Shown in pieces: positions 39,527 through 53,202 of a stretch of DNA of 64,000 nucleotides. Both the position numbers and the translations under genes were made by a program. Below the pieces are notes generated by a model. It was given only the letters and a program-made list of their open reading frames with translations. It did not search any database and was not told the origin of the DNA. Position 1 is the stretch's first letter; the number at the start of each line of letters is the position of its first letter. Location: the NCBI RefSeq assembly GCF_937859915.1, contig NZ_CALMAW010000062.1:1-64000 (forward strand), read 5' to 3'. The stretch is from an uncultured Sphingomonas sp. (GTDB lineage: Bacteria; Pseudomonadota; Alphaproteobacteria; Sphingomonadales; Sphingomonadaceae).

Positions 39527-40581
39527 CGGCGCGGCCGATCGGCTATTATGTCCACCATCATGGTGACGGGCATCGCCAGCGCGCGCTGGCGATCGCGGCG
39601 AGAGCGCAGGGACGGATCACCGTGCTGGGCACCGGACTGGCCGGCCGGACCGGCGCTATACCCTGCATCGACCTGCCCGACGATCGCCTCGAGCCGCGTG
39701 AATTCGACGGCCGGGACGCCAGCGCGCGCCGCCCCGACGCGCTGCATTATGCGCCGGTCGATCATGACGGTATCCGCCGCCGCATCGCCCTGATCACCGA
39801 CTGGATCGCCGCCGCGCGTCCCGCGCTGATGGTCGTCGACGTCTCGGCGGAGGTGGCGATGCTCGCCCGGCTTGCCTCCGTGCCGACCGTCTATGTCCGC
39901 CTGTCGGGTCGTCGCGACGACGCGCCGCACCGCGAGGCGTTTCGGGGCGCCACCGCGCTGCTGTCGCCCTTTCATGCGTTGCTCGACGATGATGCCACGC
40001 CTGCCGAACTGCGGACGCGAACGATCTATGCACCCGGGCTCGGCGAGCGACCGGATCCGGCGGTGCCCGAGCCCCATCGCATCCTCGGCGTCGTCGGTCG
40101 CGGCGGTGCCCCGATCGACGTGCGGCGGTGGGCGGCGGCGGCCGCGGCGACTCCGGACTGGAGTTGGACCGTCATCGGCGACGGCCCGATGTCGGCAGAC
40201 GGACCACCCAATCTCCGCTTTGCCGGCTGGGTCGGCGATGCAACCGCGCAGATCGCGCGCGCCGGCGTCGTGGTGGGCGCCGCGGGCGACGGGCTGGTCG
40301 GCACGGTGCTTGCCGCGCGCCGTCCGTTCATCTGTGTGCCCGAGGACCGTCCGTTCGACGAGCAACGCTCAAAGGCGGCACGGCTTGCAGCGCTGGGCGC
40401 GGCCGTGGTCTGCCCGACCTGGCCCGTGGCGGAGCAATGGCCGACCCTGCTCGATCAGGCGCGCGCGATCGATCCGGCGCTGCTCGCCTCGTTCGACGAC
40501 CCGATCGGCGCGGCACGCGCGGCCGCGCGACTCTGTGCGGTGGCGGATGCGGCGGGCACGCAACCAGTGGCATCCGCATGA
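39523..40581 (+). CDS. glycosyltransferase (GT-B, UDP-glucuronosyltransferase/MurG-like)
   Basis: YYVHHHGDGHRQRALAIAA, C-terminal nucleotide-sugar-binding-like FICVPEDRPFDEQRSKAARLAALGAA. Confidence 0.78.
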   Translation: MTARPIGYYVHHHGDGHRQRALAIAARAQGRITVLGTGLAGRTGAIPCIDLPDDRLEPREFDGRDASARRPDALHYAPVDHDGIRRRIALITDWIAAARPALMVVDVSAEVAMLARLASVPTVYVRLSGRRDDAPHREAFRGATALLSPFHALLDDDATPAELRTRTIYAPGLGERPDPAVPEPHRILGVVGRGGAPIDVRRWAAAAAATPDWSWTVIGDGPMSADGPPNLRFAGWVGDATAQIARAGVVVGAAGDGLVGTVLAARRPFICVPEDRPFDEQRSKAARLAALGAAVVCPTWPVAEQWPTLLDQARAIDPALLASFDDPIGAARAAARLCAVADAAGTQPVASA

Positions 40582-40621
40582 TCGCGTCCGACGCCGCATC
40601 AATTGACGCTGGAATGTCACG

Positions 40622-41482
40622 ATGAGCGCTCTTTCCGTACTCACCATCGTCCGCAATCGGCAGACGCATCTCGACCAGCTCGTCGAAGGGCTTCGACGCA
40701 GCGACCGTCGCCCCGACGAACTCGTCATCGTCGACATGAGCGACACGCCGGTGACCGTGGCGGCCGCCGACTTTGCGATCCGTATCGAGCGGCTCGATGG
40801 CAGCGCGCTTCCGCTCGCCGCCGCGCGCAACCGCGCGGCCGCGCTCGCCGCGTTCGACCGGCTGCTGTTCCTCGACGTCGACTGCATTCCGCTCGCCGCC
40901 TGCCTAGGCCGGCTCGGCGAGGCACTGGACCATGAGGACGCGCTGCTCTGCGCCGACATCCGCTATCTCGGTCCCGGCGACGCCGCGCCGGGCTGGACCG
41001 AGCCTACCCTGCTCGCCGACGGCGCGTCGCATCCCGCGCGTATCTTTCCCGCTGAGGGCGTGCGCCGCGAGGACAATCCCGGCCTGTTCTGGTCGCTCGG
41101 CTTCGCCATCCGGCGCGAGACGTTCCAGGCGCTTGGCGGCTTCGACGAGCGCTATGTCGGCTATGGAGCCGAGGATACCGATTTCGGCGTCCGCGCGGCC
41201 GGCGCCGGTCTGCCGCTGCTGTTCGTCGGCGGCGCGATCGCCTGCCACCAGCATCACGACAGCCATGAGCCGCCCGTCCAGCATCTCGCCGACATCGTCC
41301 GCAACGCGCGCCGCTTCTACGCGGTGCACGGCTGGTGGCCGATGCCGGGATGGCTCGAGGCGTTTGCCGACATGGGGCTTATCGACTGGCAGGACGCCAC
41401 GATCGAGATGCTGCGCCTGCCAAGCGAGGCCGAACGGCGCGCGACGCTGGTGCGACCGATTGAGGTCGTTGCGCTGGCATAA
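40622..41482 (+). CDS. glycosyltransferase family 2 / galactosyltransferase-related
   Basis: [52 protein letters not shown]. Confidence 0.88.
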   Translation: MSALSVLTIVRNRQTHLDQLVEGLRRSDRRPDELVIVDMSDTPVTVAAADFAIRIERLDGSALPLAAARNRAAALAAFDRLLFLDVDCIPLAACLGRLGEALDHEDALLCADIRYLGPGDAAPGWTEPTLLADGASHPARIFPAEGVRREDNPGLFWSLGFAIRRETFQALGGFDERYVGYGAEDTDFGVRAAGAGLPLLFVGGAIACHQHHDSHEPPVQHLADIVRNARRFYAVHGWWPMPGWLEAFADMGLIDWQDATIEMLRLPSEAERRATLVRPIEVVALA

Positions 41483-41553
41483 TGGAGCGGCGATCCTATC
41501 TGACGGGCGGGGCTGCAGCCATCGCGTCCGATCCTGCACCCCGGGGAACCCGC

Positions 41554-42476
<923 letters not shown>

Positions 42477-42480
<4 letters not shown>

Positions 42481-43250
42481 CCCGAGGTCTCAACGTCCAC
42501 GGCATCTGGGCGATCTACCGCACCGAGATGGCGCGCACCGTCCGCACCGTCTGGCAGAGCATCGCAACGCCGGTGATCACCACGGCGCTCTATTTCATCG
42601 TATTCGGCGGCGCGATCGGGTCGCGCATGCAGCAGGTCGGCGGGGTCGGCTACGGCGCGTTCATCGTGCCCGGGCTGATCATGCTGACCCTGCTCACCCA
42701 AAGCATCTCGAACGCCTCGGTCGGCATCTACTTCCCCAAATTCACCGGCACGATCTTCGAGATCCTGTCCGCGCCCCTGTCCGCGATCGAAGCGGTGATC
42801 GCCTATGTCGGCGCGGCGGCGACCAAGTCTGTCATCATCGGGCTGATCATCCTCGTCACCGCGACCTTCTTCACCGAGGTCCATATCCTGCATCCGCTGT
42901 GGATGGTGGCGTTCCTGCTGTTGACCTCGATCGCGTTCAGCCTGTTCGGTTTCATCATCGGAATCTGGGCGAAGAATTTCGAGCAGCTGGCGATCATTCC
43001 GTCGCTGATCGTGACGCCGCTGACCTTCCTCGGCGGTGCCTTCTACTCGATCGACATGCTCCCGCAGCCGTGGCGGACGGTCAGCCTGTTCAACCCGGTG
43101 GTCTATCTGGTCAGCGGCTTCCGCTGGAGCTTCTATGGGCTCGGCGACGTCGGCGTGGCCGCCAGCCTCGGCTTCACCGCCGGCTTCATGGCGCTGTGCC
43201 TGATCACGCTCTGGTGGATCTTCCGCACCGGCTGGCGGCTCAAGCCGTGA
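42477..43250 (+). CDS. ABC-2 type transporter permease
   Basis: Multi-[43 protein letters not shown]. Confidence 0.93.
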
Positions 43251-44257
43251 CCGCGGCGGATCCGGATGTCGGGACGATAAAGCCCGACGGACCGGTCATC
43301 TTCGCCCGCGCGCTCGACCGGGACGGCGCGACGCATGCCGTGGGGTGGGACGCGGTCCGCGCCTGGAGACCCGCGCAGGAGGGCGACGTTCTCTGGGTTC
43401 ATCTCGATCGCAATGGCGACGGCGTGGGCGACTGGCTCCGCGATGGCCTCGGGTTGTCGGCGGCGACCACCGATGCGATCACGTCCAACCAAAATAGGCC
43501 CCGCGCCTTCCGCGAGGGCAATGCGCTCGCCACCATCCTGCGCGGGATCAACGGCGAGAGCGACGCCGACGACGACGATCTCGTCGCGATCCAGATCTGG
43601 GCCGATGCGAGCCATGTCGTGACGCTGCGCCGTCGCCGCCTGCAGGCCCCGAAGGATGTGCTCGCCGAGATCGAGGCGAGCGACGACAGCGTCACCGCGG
43701 GCGATCTCGTCACGCGGTTGGTCGAGCAGACCGTCGCGCGGATCGGCACAGTCGTGCTCGACATGAACGACCGGATCGATCAGCTCGAACGCGACTGCGA
43801 GGGGCCGCGCACCGAGGACGTGCTCACCGCCATCTCGCAGATCCGCCGCAAATGCCTCTCGCTAAAGCGTCACATGTCGCCCCAGCACGATGCGCTCAAC
43901 CATATCGCGCGCAACGCTCCGGACTGGCTGAGCGAGGACAATCGCGCGGCGATCCGCGAGACGATCGACCAGCTCCACCATTATCTCGAGGATATCGACG
44001 TCACCAAGGAGAGCGTGATCGTGCTGCAGGACGATCTCAACAATCGCGCCGCCGCGCAGACCAACAAGACCTCCTATCTGCTGTCGATCGTCGCCGCGAT
44101 CTTCCTGCCGCTCGGCTTTCTCACCGGTCTGCTGGGCATGAACGTCGGCGGCCTGCCCGGCACGCAGGCGCACGATGCCTTCTGGATCACCTGCGGCGCG
44201 ATGGCGGCGCTGGTCGGCGTCCAGATTTTCGTGTTCCGCAAGCTGCGCTGGCTCTGA
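43247..44257 (+). CDS. CorA/ZntB-like transporter
   Basis: C-terminal [20 protein letters not shown] (GMN motif) and two TMs; GTG start overlapping the permease stop. Confidence 0.9.
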   Translation: MTAADPDVGTIKPDGPVIFARALDRDGATHAVGWDAVRAWRPAQEGDVLWVHLDRNGDGVGDWLRDGLGLSAATTDAITSNQNRPRAFREGNALATILRGINGESDADDDDLVAIQIWADASHVVTLRRRRLQAPKDVLAEIEASDDSVTAGDLVTRLVEQTVARIGTVVLDMNDRIDQLERDCEGPRTEDVLTAISQIRRKCLSLKRHMSPQHDALNHIARNAPDWLSEDNRAAIRETIDQLHHYLEDIDVTKESVIVLQDDLNNRAAAQTNKTSYLLSIVAAIFLPLGFLTGLLGMNVGGLPGTQAHDAFWITCGAMAALVGVQIFVFRKLRWL

Positions 44258-44899
44258 CTACCAGCGTGCGATCCGCGGCACGACCAGTCGAGTAGCGAGC
44301 GCCACGCCGCCGCATCCGATCAGATACCAGAGCATGATGTAGAGCGGATCGTCGGACGGGCAGGCGAAGGCGAACACGAACGCGCCCCACGCCCCGCCAC
44401 CGATCCCCACCGCCAGCGCGGTCGCGGCACAGTCGGTTGGCGCGCCGCATCGTGCGAGCCACGCTAGGATCGCGACCGCCGGCAGCGCCAGCAGCACCAT
44501 CTTCGCGACGCACTGCACGCCGTGGTGCCAGTCGACGCGATCAGCGAGGCTCTCGACGATCGGATGGGAGAGCATGAGATAGGCGCCGGTCGCAAGGACG
44601 ACAAATAGCGCGGCCCCGAGCCATTGCAGGCCGCGCCGCGGCGAGCGGTCGGGCGCCAGCGCCGCGATCGCAGTGACGGTGCCGATCGCCGCGAGCAGCG
44701 CGAGGCTGAGCAGCTTCCACCACAGTACGGGCTCCGCCATCGCGAGGTAGAAATCCGGGCGCACCAACCCCGCCGCCAGACACAGCAGCAGCTCGATCCC
44801 GCCGACGAGCGCGAGCAACGCCAGCTCCCGCCGCGGCGCACGGGGCCCCACCGCGCGCAACTCCATCGTCAACCCGGCAATGAGATCGTCAGTCGACAT
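44258..44899 (-). CDS. NrsF-like (DUF1109) anti-sigma factor
   Basis: Six-TM protein MSTDDLIAGLTMELRAVGPRAPRRE coupled to an ECF sigma factor. Confidence 0.8.
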   Translation of the reverse strand: MSTDDLIAGLTMELRAVGPRAPRRELALLALVGGIELLLCLAAGLVRPDFYLAMAEPVLWWKLLSLALLAAIGTVTAIAALAPDRSPRRGLQWLGAALFVVLATGAYLMLSHPIVESLADRVDWHHGVQCVAKMVLLALPAVAILAWLARCGAPTDCAATALAVGIGGGAWGAFVFAFACPSDDPLYIMLWYLIGCGGVALATRLVVPRIARW

Positions 44900-45467
44900 G
44901 CGCCTGCCTCTCCACGATCGCAGCGAGCTTCGCCAGCCCGCGATGAATGTTGACCTTGACCAGCGCGCCCGACTGCCCGGTCCGCTTCGCCGCTTCCTCG
45001 ATGCTGAATCCGTCGATCTTGACCAGGCGGATCACCGCCGACTGTGCGGGCTTCAACTCCGCCATCAGCCGGTCGAGCAGCGTCGCGCTCAGCACCGCGC
45101 TCTCGTGATCGCCGACCGCGATGTCGTCGTCGAGCACATCGGTGCGCGCCCGGCCCATGCTGCGCAACCGATCGATCCACTTGTAGCGCGCGACCGCGTT
45201 GAGCCAGGGCCGGAACGGGCGCGTGCGATCATAGGTATGGCGTTTCTCGTGGATCGCAATCAGCGTATCCTGCACCGCATCGTCGACGAAGGCGGGCGGC
45301 AGGCGGCGGGCGTAGAAGCGTTCGAGCCAGCGGCGCAGGCCGTCGAGCAGGCGGCGATAGGCGATCCCGTCGCCATCCTGCGCGGCGGCCATCAGCCGGC
45401 CCCATTCGTCGTCGGCCGGCAGCCGCGATCCTGTTGTAGGCTCCTGCGCGAGGCTCGTCGTCGACAC
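44889..45467 (-). CDS. ECF RNA polymerase sigma factor
   Basis: VDDAVQDTLIAIHEKRHTYDRTRPFRPWLNAVARYKWIDRLR; sigma4 FSIEEAAKRTGQSGALVKVNIHRGL; GTG start trimmed. Confidence 0.88.
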   Translation of the reverse strand: MSTTSLAQEPTTGSRLPADDEWGRLMAAAQDGDGIAYRRLLDGLRRWLERFYARRLPPAFVDDAVQDTLIAIHEKRHTYDRTRPFRPWLNAVARYKWIDRLRSMGRARTDVLDDDIAVGDHESAVLSATLLDRLMAELKPAQSAVIRLVKIDGFSIEEAAKRTGQSGALVKVNIHRGLAKLAAIVERQAHVD

Positions 45468-45478
45468 AGCGCGGCGCG

Positions 45479-46348
45479 CTAGGCGACCTCGGCCCGCGCC
45501 GCGGCATAATCCTGCGTACCGCGCGTCAGCAGCACGTCCGCGTCGAGCAGGTCGGCCGGGCCGAGATCGGGGAGGTCCGCCAGCCGCGCATAGAGCGGCG
45601 CAAAGTCGGTTTCGACGGTCTGGCGGAGCAGGTCCTCGAAGCTGTCGATGACGAAATAGACCTGCTGATAGTCGTCGATCCGGTAGCGCGTCCGCATCAC
45701 GCGCTCGAGATCGAAGACGATGCGATTGGGGCTGGGATCGTCGAGCGCGAAGCGGCTTTCGCCGAAGCTCGAGACGATGCCCGAGCCGAACAGCCGCAGC
45801 CCCCCGGCCTCGCGTACCAGCCCGAACTCCACCGTATACCAATAGAGCCGCGCCAGCTTGTCGAGCGAGCCGAAGCCGAGCGAGCGCAAGCCGCCGCGCC
45901 CATAGGCCGCCATGTAGTCGGCGAAGACCGGATCGGCGAGCATCGGGACATGGCCGAACACGTCGTGGAAGACGTCAGGCTCCTGCAGATAGTCGAGCTG
46001 ATCCCGCCTGCGGATGAAATTACCCGCGACGAAGCGGCGGTTGGCGAGATGATCGAAGAACACCGCGTCGGGCACCAGGCCCGGCACCGCGACGACCTGC
46101 CAGCCGGTCGCCGCCATCAGCCGTTCGTTAAGCTCGGCATAGTCGGGGATACCGGGCTTGGAGAGCCGCAGCACGTCGAGGCCACGCAGATAGGCCGCGC
46201 ACGCACGGCCGGGAAGCAGCGCGGACTGGCGCGCGAACAGGATGTCCCAGGTCTCATGGTCCTCGGCGGTGTACGCCGCCCAATCCTGCGGGACGGTCCA
46301 GTCGGCCGCAGCGCCGTGCGGGGGATGATCGAATGCGTGGTCAGCCAT
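45479..46348 (-). CDS. phhA: phenylalanine-4-hydroxylase
   Basis: PDVFHDVFGHVPMLADPVFADYM, YWYTVEFGLVREAGGLRLFGSGIVSSFGE. Confidence 0.95.
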   Translation of the reverse strand: MADHAFDHPPHGAAADWTVPQDWAAYTAEDHETWDILFARQSALLPGRACAAYLRGLDVLRLSKPGIPDYAELNERLMAATGWQVVAVPGLVPDAVFFDHLANRRFVAGNFIRRRDQLDYLQEPDVFHDVFGHVPMLADPVFADYMAAYGRGGLRSLGFGSLDKLARLYWYTVEFGLVREAGGLRLFGSGIVSSFGESRFALDDPSPNRIVFDLERVMRTRYRIDDYQQVYFVIDSFEDLLRQTVETDFAPLYARLADLPDLGPADLLDADVLLTRGTQDYAAARAEVA

Positions 46349-46404
46349 ACGCACACGGTAACGTGTGATACGGAATATGCGAGTCGCTTGGCAGCGCTTC
46401 ACGG

Positions 46405-46500
46405 GTTCCCGGCGAAAGCCGGGGCCCAGGCCCGCACGAAGATGCAAGCGCAGCGCACGATAGCAAGGTGGGGCCTGGACCCCCGCCTGCGCCGGGGAAC
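46405..46500. repeat. REP-like inverted repeat pair (same family as 27474-27550)
   Basis: gttcccggcgaaagccggggcccaggc / gcctggacccccgcctgcgccggggaac. Confidence 0.75.
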
Positions 46501-46502
46501 AG

Positions 46503-48599
<2,097 letters not shown>

Positions 48600-49631
48600 T
48601 CAGCCTTGTGGCAAGAGCAGGCTCGAATCGCCATAGCTGTAGAAGCGATAGCCGCCCGCAATCGCATGCGCATAGGCCGCCTGCATCGTCTCGAGCCCCA
48701 TCAGCGCCGAGACCAGCATGAACAGCGTGGATTTGGGCAGGTGGAAGTTGGTGACCAGCCCGTCGATCGCGCGGAAGCGATAGCCGGGGGTGATGAAGAT
48801 CGACGTGTCGCCGTCGAACGGACGGATCACGTCATCCTCGCCGGTCGCGCTTTCGAGCAGGCGCAGCGACGTCGTGCCGACCGCGATCAGCCGACCGCCG
48901 CCGCTACGCACCGCGTTGAGCCGATCGGCGGTTGCGGCATCGATGCGCCCCCATTCGGCGTGCATGCGATGGTCGGCGGTGTCGTCCGCCTTGACCGGCA
49001 GGAAGGTGCCCGCGCCGACGTGGAGCGTCAGCGTCTCGTGGGCGATCCCGGCGGCGGCGAGCGACGTCATCAGCGCCGGGGTGAAATGCAGCGCCGCGGT
49101 GGGGGCGGCGACCGCCCCGGGCCGGTCGGCGAACATCGTCTGATAATCGTCGGCGTCGCGCGCGTCGGTCGGGCGCTTGGCGGCGATATAGGGGGGCAGC
49201 GGCATCCGCCCTGCCCGCTCCAAGAGCAGCTCGACGGGCTCGTCGCCCGCGAAGCCGAGCAGCCAGCTGCCGTCGTCCGCGCGCGCGCTGGCGACCGCGG
49301 TCACCTCCGCGCCGAAATCGATCCTGTCCCCTTCGCGCAGGCGGCGGCCGTTGCGCACGAAGGCGCGCCAGTCACGCGGCCCCTCGCGCTTATGGAGCGT
49401 AGCCCCGATCTTCGCATCGCCGCGCCAGCCTTCCAGCTGGGCAGGGATGACGCGGGTGTCGTTGAAGACGAGGCAGTCGCCGGCGCGCAGCATCGCCGCC
49501 AGCTCCGAGACGACATGGTCCGTCCGCGCCGCACCGTCGACGACGAGCATCTTCGCCGAATCGCGCGGCGATGCAGGGCGCAGTGCGATGGACTCGGCCG
49601 GCAGGTCGAAGTCGAACAGATCGACACGCAT
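48600..49631 (-). CDS. queA: tRNA preQ1(34) S-adenosylmethionine ribosyltransferase-isomerase
   Basis: [59 protein letters not shown]. Confidence 0.96.
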   Translation of the reverse strand: MRVDLFDFDLPAESIALRPASPRDSAKMLVVDGAARTDHVVSELAAMLRAGDCLVFNDTRVIPAQLEGWRGDAKIGATLHKREGPRDWRAFVRNGRRLREGDRIDFGAEVTAVASARADDGSWLLGFAGDEPVELLLERAGRMPLPPYIAAKRPTDARDADDYQTMFADRPGAVAAPTAALHFTPALMTSLAAAGIAHETLTLHVGAGTFLPVKADDTADHRMHAEWGRIDAATADRLNAVRSGGGRLIAVGTTSLRLLESATGEDDVIRPFDGDTSIFITPGYRFRAIDGLVTNFHLPKSTLFMLVSALMGLETMQAAYAHAIAGGYRFYSYGDSSLLLPQG

Positions 49632-49841
49632 GGTTTGAAGCGCCCTCTCGATCGCGCCGGGTGATTTCCACATTGCCGTTGCGAGCGCCGCGAAGCAAAT
49701 CGCCGCCCAAGCGCCGGGCCCGGTTGCTTCGACGTCTCGCGCCTCGCGCTGGCGAAGAAGCGGGTCACGCGCGATCCGCTACCGCCGGTCGGCTAGTGCC
49801 GGGCTACGTCACCCCGGCTCGCTGCCGGATCGGCCGTCCTG

Positions 49842-50579
49842 TCAGCTCTTCGGCGTGCCCGACGGCGGCGGCGTCATCGGGCCCGAGGGCAGCGCGGCGG
49901 GTACCGCGGCGACCGGCGGCAAGGGCGGCGGCGGCGTGTTGGCGGCGGGGTCGCTGGCGACGATCGCGCGCACGATCCGGGTCGGGTTCGCGGGCGGCTC
50001 GCCGCGCTGGATCGCGTCGACATAGGGCATGCCCTGCACAACGCGGCCGAACACCGTATAATGGTTGTCGAGCTTCAGCATCGGCTGGAACATGATATAA
50101 AATTGGCTGTTCGCGCTGTTCTCGGCGGCGGCGCGGGCGGCCGCGACCGCGCCGCGGACGTGCGGCAGGTCGTTGAACTCGGCGGGCAGGTCGGGCAGCG
50201 TCGATCCGCCCTCGCCGGTGCCCTTGGGATCGCCGCCCTGCGCCATGAAGCCGTCGATCACGCGGTGGAACATCAGGCCGTTGTAGAAGCCCTGCGCCGA
50301 CAGCGCTTTGATCCGCTCAACCGTCTTGGGCGCTTTGTCGGGGCGCAGCTGGATCACGACCCGGCCGCCGTCGGACAGATCGAGATCCCAGGTGTTGTCG
50401 GGGGTCAGCGGCGGCGGCAGGAAGGCGTTGACGTCGTTCGCCTGTGCGACCTCGTCGGCCGCCCGCAGCTTGTCCGCCTTGGGGGGCTTCGGCTTGTGCG
50501 TCTTGGCATCGGCGGCACCGACCAGCAGGAGGCCGGCGGAAAGGGTTGCCAGGAGGATATGGGCGGGAACGAACTTCAT
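49842..50579 (-). CDS. cyclophilin-type peptidylprolyl isomerase
   Basis: GFYNGLMFHRVIDGFMAQGGDPKGTGEGG; signal peptide. Confidence 0.94.
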   Translation of the reverse strand: MKFVPAHILLATLSAGLLLVGAADAKTHKPKPPKADKLRAADEVAQANDVNAFLPPPLTPDNTWDLDLSDGGRVVIQLRPDKAPKTVERIKALSAQGFYNGLMFHRVIDGFMAQGGDPKGTGEGGSTLPDLPAEFNDLPHVRGAVAAARAAAENSANSQFYIMFQPMLKLDNHYTVFGRVVQGMPYVDAIQRGEPPANPTRIVRAIVASDPAANTPPPPLPPVAAVPAALPSGPMTPPPSGTPKS

Positions 50580-50654
50580 AGGTCGGCCGGGCTCCGGAAT
50601 GCGGCAGGCGCATGGGCTGATTGTCGCTGCCCTAGCTGAAGCAGCGGCACTTTC

Positions 50655-51182
50655 CTATCGCTGAACGGCGCCATCGCCCTTGACGCCAATCCGCGCGACG
50701 CGCTCACCGACTTCGCGGGCGACGGTGCCCGGCACGAACGCGCTGATGTCGCCGCCATAGAGCGCGATTTCCTTGACCAGCCGCGAGGCGATCGGCTGCA
50801 GCGCGACATCGGCCATCAGAAACACCGTCTCGATGGTACGATCGAGCTGCTGGTTCATCCCCGCCATCTGATATTCATATTCGAAATCGGCGACGGCGCG
50901 CAGCCCGCGCACGATCACCGAGGCCTTTTGCGCGCGCGCAAAATGCATCAGAAGGCTGTCGAAGGCGACGACCTCGATCGCGGCATGGTCGAGCCCCGCC
51001 GTCTCGCGCCGTACCATCGCCAGCCGCTCGTCGAGCGTGAACATCGGCGACTTGGACGGATTGGTCGTCACGCCGATCACGAGACGGTCGACGAGCCCTG
51101 CGGCGCGGCGAATGATGTCCATGTGCCCCAGCGTCACCGGATCGAACGTACCTGGATAGACGCCGATACGGGGTCCGTTCAC
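50655..51182 (-). CDS. coaD: pantetheine-phosphate adenylyltransferase
   Basis: IGVYPGTFDPVTLGHMDIIRRA; GTG start at 51182. Confidence 0.95.
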   Translation of the reverse strand: MNGPRIGVYPGTFDPVTLGHMDIIRRAAGLVDRLVIGVTTNPSKSPMFTLDERLAMVRRETAGLDHAAIEVVAFDSLLMHFARAQKASVIVRGLRAVADFEYEYQMAGMNQQLDRTIETVFLMADVALQPIASRLVKEIALYGGDISAFVPGTVAREVGERVARIGVKGDGAVQR

Positions 51183-51192
51183 AGCCGGTTCC

Positions 51193-52092
51193 TCAATGGT
51201 CGCGTTCGACGATGTAACGGGCGATCTCGCGCAGAAGATCGGCCTCCTGGCCGAAGGCGGCGAGATGCGCGATCGCCTGGTCGACGAGCATCGTCGCCTG
51301 CGCGCGGGCGCGCTCGACGCCGAGCAGCGAAACGAAAGTGGCCTTGCCGGCCTGCGCGTCCTTGCCGGTCGCCTTGCCGACCACCGCGGCGTCGCCTTCG
51401 ACGTCGAGCAGATCGTCGGCGATCTGGAAGGCCAGACCGATGTCACGCGCATAGGCGCGCAGCGAGCGGCGGCCCTCGGGCGGGACATGGCCCAGGATCG
51501 CGCCCGCCTCGAGGCAAAAGGCGATCAGCGCACCGGTCTTGAGCTGCTGCAGCCGCGTCGTCGTCGCGAGATCGAAGCGCGTCTCCTCGGCGGCGAGATC
51601 CATCATCTGCCCGCCAGCCATGCCCGACGGGCCGCTCGCGCGCGCCAGTTCGAAGCCGAGCTCGGCGCGGACGAAGGGATCGGGATGCGTCGCCGGATCG
51701 GCCGCGACCTCGAACGCCAGCGCGTGCAGCGCGTCGCCGGCAAGCACGCCAAGCGCCTCGCCGAACTGCTTGTGCACGGTCGGCTTGCCGCGGCGCATGT
51801 CGTCATCGTCCATGCACGGCAGATCGTCGTGGATCAGGCTGTAGACGTGGATGCACTCGATCGCGAGCCCCGCGCGGATCGCGCTGTCGAAGCTGACGTT
51901 GAACAGCACCGCGCTCGCATAGACCAGCAGCGGCCGCAGCCGCTTGCCGCCGCCGATCGCGGCATGCCGCATCGCCTCGTACAGCACGTCGCGCGGGTCG
52001 CCCGGCAGCGTAAGCGTGCGATCGAATTGCGCGTCGATCTCGACCGCGACGGTCTGCATCGCTTCGGCAAGGGTCAGCGGCGCTCTATTCAT
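51193..52092 (-). CDS. ispA: polyprenyl (farnesyl) diphosphate synthase
   Basis: GGGKRLRPLLVY, LIHDDLPCMDDDDMRRGKPTVHK, FQIADDLLDVEGD. Confidence 0.94.
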   Translation of the reverse strand: MNRAPLTLAEAMQTVAVEIDAQFDRTLTLPGDPRDVLYEAMRHAAIGGGKRLRPLLVYASAVLFNVSFDSAIRAGLAIECIHVYSLIHDDLPCMDDDDMRRGKPTVHKQFGEALGVLAGDALHALAFEVAADPATHPDPFVRAELGFELARASGPSGMAGGQMMDLAAEETRFDLATTTRLQQLKTGALIAFCLEAGAILGHVPPEGRRSLRAYARDIGLAFQIADDLLDVEGDAAVVGKATGKDAQAGKATFVSLLGVERARAQATMLVDQAIAHLAAFGQEADLLREIARYIVERDH

Positions 52093-52099
52093 GACGGGA

Positions 52100-52348
52100 T
52101 CACTCGGCATCGAAGGACCTGAGCGCGGCGGGCGTACCGTCACTACCCAGCTGGATCTGGTCGATACGCGCCTGCGCCGCTTTCAGCCGCGCCTCGCATT
52201 GCGCGCGCAGCTTGTCGCCCTCGCCATAGAGGGCAATCGAGGTCTCGAGCGGCACGTCGCCGCTCTCGAGCTGCTGCACGATCGCCTCGAGCCGCTTCAG
52301 CGCGTCCTCGAAGCTGAGTTCCGCGATGCGGTCGCTAGTGTCTGCCAT
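52100..52348 (-). CDS. xseB: exodeoxyribonuclease VII small subunit
   Basis: [38 protein letters not shown]. Confidence 0.94.
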   Translation of the reverse strand: MADTSDRIAELSFEDALKRLEAIVQQLESGDVPLETSIALYGEGDKLRAQCEARLKAAQARIDQIQLGSDGTPAALRSFDAE

Positions 52349-52410
52349 GGCGCCGCTTGTGACGGCGGCCACCGGGTGGGTCAAGCCGCTGCCGGGCTGC
52401 ATTTCGCCGC

Positions 52411-53106
52411 TCAGCGCCGGAACGGGTCGACCACGCCCTCGGGCAGGCTGTAGCTCGGCCGCGGTGCGCTGGGATCGCCCTCGGGCTGCTCGACCGGCGC
52501 GCGCTGCGCGGCGTCCCGCTGCGCGCGCAACTCCTCGATCAGCGCGGCGCGATCGCCGGGCAGGCGATCGTCGACCGGCGCCTCGATGCCCGCCGCCTTG
52601 GCCGCCTTCGCGATCGCCGCGTCGAGCTCGCGCTGCGAGCATAGGCCGAGCGTCACCGGATCCTTGGGGGTGATGTTGGCGATGTTCCAATGCGAGCGGT
52701 CGCGGATCGCGCCGATCGTCGTGCGCGTCGTGCCGATCAGCTTGCCGATCGCGCCGTCCGAGACCTCAGGGTGATTGCGCACGATCCAGGCGATGCCGTC
52801 GGGCTTGTCCTGGCGCTTGGAGACCGGCGTATAGCGCGGGCCCTTGGTGCGACGGACCTGCTCGGGGCCCTTGGCCATCTGCAGCTTGTAGTTCGGATTG
52901 GCCTGACCCTTGTCGATCTCCTCCTGCGCCAGCTCATGCGCACGCACCGGATCGCGGCCGGTCAGCTTGGTCGAGGTCGTGTCGTCGGCGATCGCCTGGA
53001 TCTCGAGGATGTGAAGGCCGCAGAATTCCGCGATCTGCGGGAAGCTGAGCGAGGTGTTGTCGACCAGCCAGGACGCGGTCGCATGGGGCATGAGCGGCTG
53101 GGACAC
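52411..53106 (-). CDS. DUF1013 protein, TrcR-like cell cycle transcriptional regulator
   Basis: [37 protein letters not shown] ... [18 protein letters not shown] is highly characteristic of the alphaproteobacterial family. Confidence 0.85.
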   Translation of the reverse strand: MSQPLMPHATASWLVDNTSLSFPQIAEFCGLHILEIQAIADDTTSTKLTGRDPVRAHELAQEEIDKGQANPNYKLQMAKGPEQVRRTKGPRYTPVSKRQDKPDGIAWIVRNHPEVSDGAIGKLIGTTRTTIGAIRDRSHWNIANITPKDPVTLGLCSQRELDAAIAKAAKAAGIEAPVDDRLPGDRAALIEELRAQRDAAQRAPVEQPEGDPSAPRPSYSLPEGVVDPFRR

Positions 53107-53124
53107 GAAAGTTCTCCGACGGAT

Positions 53125-53156
53125 AAAGAAACGGCCGCCCCCAGCGGGAGCGGCCT
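53125..53156 (-). terminator. rho-independent terminator after the GST gene
   Basis: - strand GGCCGCtcccgctgggggCGGCC then GTTTCTTT. Confidence 0.7.
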
Positions 53157-53202
53157 GTGCATGGCATCGAATGTAATGCGCGGCGCGGCGCGGGGCAAGC
53201 GC

